From: Pseudoflavitalea rhizosphaerae
GTDB lineage: Bacteria > Bacteroidota > Bacteroidia > Chitinophagales > Chitinophagaceae
Reading direction: 5' to 3'
Assembly (NCBI RefSeq): GCF_003991355.1
Contig: NZ_RCSU01000006.1
Span: forward strand, 62,001-126,000
DNA length: 64,000 bases
The stretch's first letter is position 1. Each line of letters starts with the position of its first letter. Positions 59,106-64,000 of this stretch are shown one piece after another. Below the pieces are notes generated by a model. The model saw only the letters and a program-made list of their open reading frames with translations. It was not told the origin of the DNA and ran no database searches. The position numbers and the translations under genes are program-made.

Positions 59106-61514
59106 ATGGAACCTGAAAATATAGCAATCAAAGCGAGTAAGTCAGGAGAGAGCGGGCAAACAGTGAACCTGAAGGAAATATTGATCAAGTATTTCCACTA
59201 TACTCCATTATTTGTGATCGTATTGGCTATCGCAATATTCGCTGCATGGTTGCATCTTCGCTATACAACTCCGAAGTATAATGTAGGATCAACCTTGTTG
59301 ATCAGGAATGATAATGCAAACCGCGGTGGTGGCAGCGGTGATGATATGTTTGCGGATATTGCATTATTCCAATCCAATACCAATAAACAAAACGAGATAG
59401 AGATTCTGCGTTCCCGCAATATGATGGAGAGGGTGGTTCGATCGCTGGGTCTTGAAAAATCCTATTCAGTTGTTGGAAAGATAAAAGCTCCGAATATCTA
59501 TCAGGAACATCCTTTCGATGTGTTGATCCTCAATTTGAAAGACAGTTCCAGGAGTTTCTCCCTGCCTGTTCATATTATCGATTACAAAAAATTCAGGATC
59601 GGAGAGAAGTCCACTGAATATTTCTTCGGACAGCAGATAGAACTGCCGGAGGGAACTATCAAACTCGTTCCCAGGGAGTCTACTTATTCAAGGCTTTCCT
59701 TCCGTGATTTCTTGTTCCAGTGGATACCTACAAAGGCAGCGGCAGGTTTGTATGGTGGTGGTCTTGCCATCAAGCCGGCGAATGACCAGTCGAATGTACT
59801 CAGCATCACGTACCTTACTGATAATCCCAGGCTGGGTGCAGATATTGTGAATCAACTGATGGTTGAATACAATGATGCAGGTGTAGAAGACAAGAATGAG
59901 ATCAACCGTAGGATCATTACCTTCATAGATGATAGGCTTCGCATTGTAGAGAAACAACTGGATAGCGTAGAGGTTGACCTGCAGAATTTCAAGAGCAATC
60001 AAGAAGTGATCGATCTGGCCGCCCAGTCAACCCTTTTCTTCGGCAATATCGGGGAACTTGAAAAAGGAATCCAGGAGCAGCAATTGTATTTGCAGGTTTC
60101 CAACCTTCTTGAGTCTTATATAAAAGACAGCACCAAAAAACATGCATTGGTCCCTACAACTCTGGGGCTTCCTGATCTTAATCTTCAGGAACTGGCAACA
60201 GAATACAATGCTCTAGTGGTGAAAAGACAGCAGGAACTTCAAACCGGTGCAACAGTCAACAACCCTGTGATACAAGGTATCGATAGCGAGATCGAGAACG
60301 CTAGGGTGAAACTGGGAGCCAGTCTGCGTAATATTTCCGGTATGTATCGTGCCAATCTGGAAATGCTGGAAAACAAGAAACTGGGAATGAAAAAGGAAGT
60401 GTCTGCTATTCCGGAAAAGGAAAGGATGAATAATGAGCGTGCGAGGCAACAGGCCATCAAACAAAACCTGTACCTGTACCTGCTGCAAAAAAAAGAAGAG
60501 TCTGCGATTGCCAAAGCCTCCACCATTGCCAATTCACGCGTAATTGATAATGCGATGCCTGTTTACAACCAGGTTAGCCCCATTCCGTTAAGGATATATG
60601 GCATCGCTCTGCTGGCAGGTCTGTTGATCCCTATCGCCATCATCTATATCCTGGATATGCTGAACGATAAGGTTACCACCAGGTCTGATATTACCAAAAT
60701 GACCGCTGCTCCCATTATCGGTGAGATCGGACATAATGAAGGCGGTAAAGTACTGCTGTTCCCTCAACAGAACCGGGCGGTTGTAACTGAACAGTTCAGG
60801 ATATTGAGGACCAATCTGCGATTCGTACTGGGGGAAAAATTTGAATCTCCCGTACTGCTGGTTACATCATCGTTCAGCGGAGAGGGTAAATCATTCGTAT
60901 CTACCAACCTGGGCGCAACACTGGCCGTTTCAGGAAAACGCACCGTGATACTCGAGTTCGACCTTCGTAAACCGAAGATCATCGAAGGTCTGGGATTACC
61001 CAAGGCCACAGGTCTTACCAACTACCTGGTTGGCAGTGCAGAGCTCAATCAGCTTCCCCAGGCAGTTCCTCAGGTGGAGAACCTCTTCGTTATACCTTGC
61101 GGACCGGTACCTCCCAACCCTTCTGAAATACTCCTGACACCCAGGATCGAAGAGCTTTTCGTCTGGCTTCGAGAAAATTTCGAAGCGATCGTTATAGATA
61201 CTGCCCCTGTAGGCCTTGTTGGTGATGCGCTTACGCTTAGCCGTTACGCGGACTGCGGGATTTATGTGATCAGGCAGCGCTATACCTTCAAAAAGCAGCT
61301 TGGCTTTATTGATGACCTGTACCAGCAAAAAAAATTGCCCAGGCTGGGCTTACTAGTGAACGATGTAGTAACCGGCGGAGCCCAGGGCTACTATGGATAT
61401 GGCGGCGGATCTTATGGCTATGGCTACGGCTATGGTTATGGCAGCGAGAAATATTACGAAAGCAAGCGTAGAGGGGTCAAAGGCTTTATTGGCAGGATCT
61501 TTGGCAGAAAATAA
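59106..61514 (+). CDS. wzc: Polysaccharide co-polymerase / tyrosine autokinase (Wzc-like)
   Basis: 802 aa. Wzz domain with TM helices at ~35-52 and ~497-515 enclosing periplasmic coiled coils. The BY-kinase domain has Walker A (SSFSGEGKS, ~588-596), Walker A' (VILEFDLRKPK, ~616) and Walker B (IVIDTAPVG, ~694). The C-terminus is a Gly/Tyr repeat (~760-785; YGYGYGYGYGSEKYYES), the usual autophosphorylation cluster. Controls chain length and export. The co-occurrence with an ABC exporter rather than Wzx/Wzy is notable. Confidence 0.94.
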   Translation: MEPENIAIKASKSGESGQTVNLKEILIKYFHYTPLFVIVLAIAIFAAWLHLRYTTPKYNVGSTLLIRNDNANRGGGSGDDMFADIALFQSNTNKQNEIEILRSRNMMERVVRSLGLEKSYSVVGKIKAPNIYQEHPFDVLILNLKDSSRSFSLPVHIIDYKKFRIGEKSTEYFFGQQIELPEGTIKLVPRESTYSRLSFRDFLFQWIPTKAAAGLYGGGLAIKPANDQSNVLSITYLTDNPRLGADIVNQLMVEYNDAGVEDKNEINRRIITFIDDRLRIVEKQLDSVEVDLQNFKSNQEVIDLAAQSTLFFGNIGELEKGIQEQQLYLQVSNLLESYIKDSTKKHALVPTTLGLPDLNLQELATEYNALVVKRQQELQTGATVNNPVIQGIDSEIENARVKLGASLRNISGMYRANLEMLENKKLGMKKEVSAIPEKERMNNERARQQAIKQNLYLYLLQKKEESAIAKASTIANSRVIDNAMPVYNQVSPIPLRIYGIALLAGLLIPIAIIYILDMLNDKVTTRSDITKMTAAPIIGEIGHNEGGKVLLFPQQNRAVVTEQFRILRTNLRFVLGEKFESPVLLVTSSFSGEGKSFVSTNLGATLAVSGKRTVILEFDLRKPKIIEGLGLPKATGLTNYLVGSAELNQLPQAVPQVENLFVIPCGPVPPNPSEILLTPRIEELFVWLRENFEAIVIDTAPVGLVGDALTLSRYADCGIYVIRQRYTFKKQLGFIDDLYQQKKLPRLGLLVNDVVTGGAQGYYGYGGGSYGYGYGYGYGSEKYYESKRRGVKGFIGRIFGRK

Positions 61515-61553
61515 ACTTCTCTTGTAATTAATTAAAAGCATTTTTCATATCTT

Positions 61554-62384
61554 ATGTCGAACAGCAATAGTGAGATTATCATTGAGGCAGGAAGAACGGA
61601 AAAAAACTATTGGCAGGATATCTGGCGGTATCGGGAATTGTTCTATATACTTTCCTGGCGTGATATCCGCGTCCGCTACAAACAAACAGCAATAGGTGCT
61701 GCCTGGAGTGTAATCCGGCCGTTGCTAACCATGTTGATATTTACATTCGTGTTTGGAAGAATGGCCAAACTGCCAACTGAAGGAACAGCACCCTACACCA
61801 TCATGGTGTTTGCAGGACTGATCCCCTGGTTCTTTTTTGCAAACGCATTGAGTGAGTCCAGTCAAAGCCTGGTACTGAATTCCAACCTGATCACGAAAGT
61901 GTATTTTCCCCGCATCATTATTCCAGCCAGCTCGATCATTGTCAGCCTGGTAGATTTCTTCATTTCTTTCGGATTGATGCTGATCATTTTCCTGTTTTAC
62001 GGATTCACGCCTTCAGTGAAGATATTCCTGATGCCCGTATTCTTATTGTTTGCATTGGTTGCAGCCATGGGCGCAGGGTTATTGATCACAGCCCTCAATG
62101 TGAAATTCCGCGATTTTAGGTTTGTCATTCCATTTATCGTACAAATCGGTTTATATATTACACCTGTTGGATATAGCAGTTCCATAGTTCCCGAGCAATA
62201 TCAACTTCTCTATCATGTGAATCCAATGGTTGGAGTTATTGAAGGCTTCCGTTGGTGCATAATTGGGGAATTGCCACTGAATATTCCCGGGATGCTGGTT
62301 TCATTGGGAGTGACCCTCGTGTTCTTTATCTGGGGGATCTCCTATTTCCGACGCACCGAACGATCATTTGCCGATTCCATCTAA
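61554..62384 (+). CDS. wzm: ABC-2 type polysaccharide export permease (Wzm-like)
   Basis: 276 aa with six TM helices. N-terminal YRELFYILSWRDIRVRYKQT and GAAWSVIRPLLTMLIFTFVFG are family signatures. Forms the channel of the O-antigen/capsule ABC exporter with the ATPase encoded 19 bp downstream. Confidence 0.94.
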   Translation: MSNSNSEIIIEAGRTEKNYWQDIWRYRELFYILSWRDIRVRYKQTAIGAAWSVIRPLLTMLIFTFVFGRMAKLPTEGTAPYTIMVFAGLIPWFFFANALSESSQSLVLNSNLITKVYFPRIIIPASSIIVSLVDFFISFGLMLIIFLFYGFTPSVKIFLMPVFLLFALVAAMGAGLLITALNVKFRDFRFVIPFIVQIGLYITPVGYSSSIVPEQYQLLYHVNPMVGVIEGFRWCIIGELPLNIPGMLVSLGVTLVFFIWGISYFRRTERSFADSI

Positions 62385-62403
62385 CCACTGAAGACTGAAG
62401 GAT

Positions 62404-63672
62404 ATGCCACAGCCGATCATTTCAATTGAGAATCTTTCGAAGCAATTCATCATAGCCCATGAAGCTCCTCAGCGTTATCGCACACTGAGAGATACTATTG
62501 CAGACAATGCAAAAAAACTGTTGAATGGAAATAAGAAGGATGGTCGTACCAGCGAATCCTTCTATGCTCTTCGCGACCTGAGTTTTGATCTCTATCCTGG
62601 AGACAGACTGGGGATCATAGGAAGGAACGGCGCCGGCAAAAGTACTTTGCTGAAAGTACTCAGCCGTATCACCGAGCCTACCAGCGGACGTATCACCATC
62701 CGCGGACGTGTAGCCAGCCTTCTTGAAGTGGGAACCGGCTTTCACCCTGAGCTTACCGGGAGGGAGAATATCTTCCTGAACGGAGCCATTCTCGGAATGA
62801 GCAGAGCTGAGATCAGGAAAAAGTTCGATGAGATCGTTGCCTTTGCCGAAATAGACCGTTTCCTGGATACCCCCGTAAAAAGGTATAGCAGCGGTATGTA
62901 TGTACGGCTCGCATTTTCCGTAGCTGCACATCTGGAGCCTGAGATCCTTATCGTTGATGAGGTGCTGGCCGTGGGCGACTCCCAGTTCCAGAAGAAATGC
63001 CTCGGTAAAATGGAAGATGTAAGTAAGGGCGAAGGTCGTACTATTTTGTTTGTGAGCCATAATATGAATACTGTAAGCTCACTCTGTAACAAATGTGTGC
63101 TCCTTGAAAAAGGAACAGTAAAGAAAACCGGCGATCCATTCGACACCATCAACTATTATCTCGCGAACAACTATGGAAAGAAATCCATACGTATCTGGGA
63201 GGATGGTAAACCTGGTAATGATATCGTGCGCCTCCATTCCCTCCGCATCATAGACAAGGAAGGAGTTAGTAAGGAAAGTTACTATGTGAATGAAACCCTT
63301 GGTATAGAAATGCAGTATGAAGTATTTGAAGACGGGCATGTACTCTGGTCCGGTCATAATATCTTCAATGCAGAAGGACTGAATATCTTCGACACGCATA
63401 GCGTAACATCAGAGTATTATAATAAGCCTCATCAGAAAGGAAAATATTCCGCCATTGTGTGGATCCCCCAGAACCTGCTTGCTGAAGGCACATATGTTGT
63501 TGGCTCAGCTATTTTCAATCACCTTAAAAGAACCATCCATTTCCATGAAAAGGACGCCGTGGTATTCAATATCATGGAGGCTTACGACGGTGTTACTGCC
63601 AAGGGAAGCAGTCCCGGCCATTTCCCCGGCCTTGTAAGACCTTTACTGGATTGGAATATCATTAAACAATAG
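62404..63672 (+). CDS. wzt: ABC polysaccharide export ATPase with C-terminal substrate domain (Wzt-like)
   Basis: 422 aa. Walker A GRNGAGKST, signature YSSGMYVRLAFSVA, Walker B LIVDEVLAVGD, and switch His in FVSHNM. Residues ~270-422 form a beta-rich Wzt_C-like domain that in homologues recognises the capped non-reducing end of the polymer. This predicts a terminal modification made by the operon, perhaps by the following methyltransferase (inference). Confidence 0.94.
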   Translation: MPQPIISIENLSKQFIIAHEAPQRYRTLRDTIADNAKKLLNGNKKDGRTSESFYALRDLSFDLYPGDRLGIIGRNGAGKSTLLKVLSRITEPTSGRITIRGRVASLLEVGTGFHPELTGRENIFLNGAILGMSRAEIRKKFDEIVAFAEIDRFLDTPVKRYSSGMYVRLAFSVAAHLEPEILIVDEVLAVGDSQFQKKCLGKMEDVSKGEGRTILFVSHNMNTVSSLCNKCVLLEKGTVKKTGDPFDTINYYLANNYGKKSIRIWEDGKPGNDIVRLHSLRIIDKEGVSKESYYVNETLGIEMQYEVFEDGHVLWSGHNIFNAEGLNIFDTHSVTSEYYNKPHQKGKYSAIVWIPQNLLAEGTYVVGSAIFNHLKRTIHFHEKDAVVFNIMEAYDGVTAKGSSPGHFPGLVRPLLDWNIIKQ

Positions 63673-63678
63673 CGCATC

Positions 63679-64000
63679 ATGAAGAAAAAATGGACAGGCG
63701 AAAGACTTGAAACCTCCATTTATAACGAGAATACGCTGGAGCATCTTCATCGTTATGCTATCGCGGCCTCTTTCGCAAAAGGAAAAAAAGTATTGGATAT
63801 CGCTAGTGGAGAAGGTTACGGCTCCAATATCCTGTCACTGGACGCCGAGTCTGTAACCGGAGTGGATATCTCACGTGAAGCAGTTGAGAGTGCCAAACAA
63901 AAATACCGCAAACCGAATCTCCGTTTCATCGAAGGATCGGCTGATAAGATACCTCTTGAAGATGGCAGTGTAGATCTGGTGGTGAGCTTTGAAACTATCG
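63679..64000 (+). CDS. Class I SAM-dependent methyltransferase (3'-truncated by the window edge)
   Basis: 107 codons visible. Motif I VLDIASGEGYGSNIL, an acidic residue ending strand 2 (VTGVDIS), and a motif IV-like LVVSFETI near the edge. It starts 6 bp after the Wzt gene. In ABC-exported polysaccharides a methyltransferase often caps the chain and is recognised by Wzt, which fits here. Confidence 0.88.
   Translation, partial: MKKKWTGERLETSIYNENTLEHLHRYAIAASFAKGKKVLDIASGEGYGSNILSLDAESVTGVDISREAVESAKQKYRKPNLRFIEGSADKIPLEDGSVDLVVSFETI

Noticed and set aside
1-64000. tRNA, rRNA, insertion sequence, prophage or integrase
   Set aside because: I looked for cloverleaf-like segments, transposase and integrase motifs and found none I could support.

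Overview
The window looks like chromosomal DNA of a member of the Bacteroidota, most likely Chitinophagales/Chitinophagaceae. The sequence evidence is: several TAnnTTTG-type -7 promoter elements with no Shine-Dalgarno before most genes; outer-membrane beta-barrel and DUF4251 proteins; the long form of IspG; a fused IcmF mutase; UpxY-type antitermination of a polysaccharide operon; and Bat-type VWA/TPR proteins. The family-level placement is inference. I found no rRNA, tRNA, CRISPR array, insertion sequence or prophage.

Layout. 1-12 kb: the end of endonuclease III (nth), a large GAF protein, a DUF4251 protein, a very large phosphoesterase/outer-membrane-barrel fusion, an SdiA-regulated-type lipoprotein, an HD-phosphodiesterase/PycTM-like fusion, and the alpha subunit of a 2-oxoacid oxidoreductase. 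12-19.5 kb: a GH3/beta-lactamase-fold fusion, mutL, and an ECF sigma factor with its putative anti-sigma/barrel partner. 19.7-20.7 kb: an AT-rich two-gene nucleotidyltransferase module that resembles a toxin-antitoxin operon and has its own palindromic operator. 20.7-31.9 kb: PBP4-type peptidase, degenerate arginase-fold protein, pheS, ispG, batB/batC, class D beta-lactamase, trehalase and an amidohydrolase. 32-43 kb: icmF, a TonB-receptor-like protein, a DEAD-box helicase, dGTPase, and a second small ECF sigma operon. 43-48.6 kb: a DNA-damage-like island with DUF72, umuC and a umuD homologue lacking its catalytic dyad. These are divergent from two degenerate 2H-phosphoesterase-like proteins and a PA0069-type radical SAM protein. 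49-51.7 kb: a lipoprotein, a multi-TM protein, and a NarL-type two-component pair. 52-54.3 kb: an unusual leader region with two strong terminators and several tiny ORFs, followed by rtcB. 54.3-56.6 kb: a phosphoesterase and an HGSNAT-like acyltransferase. 56.7-64 kb: an exopolysaccharide/O-antigen export operon (leader with terminator, WbpD-like acetyltransferase, UpxY, Wza, Wzc, Wzm, Wzt, methyltransferase) that runs off the right edge.

The most striking non-coding structure is a dispersed ~105-bp element present seven times, plus one remnant. Each copy is four consecutive short hairpins (NTCGCC/GGCGAN), with the outer two also complementary to each other. Copies lie about 8-35 bp downstream of a stop codon. 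Stem bases covary between copies, and orientation is mixed.

The best candidates for something new are: (i) this element; (ii) the divergent umuD*/umuC - 2H - 2H - radical SAM island, in which several proteins have lost catalytic residues; (iii) the nucleotidyltransferase module with its palindromic operator; (iv) the attenuator-like leader upstream of rtcB; and (v) the phosphatase/kinase-like/barrel fusion.
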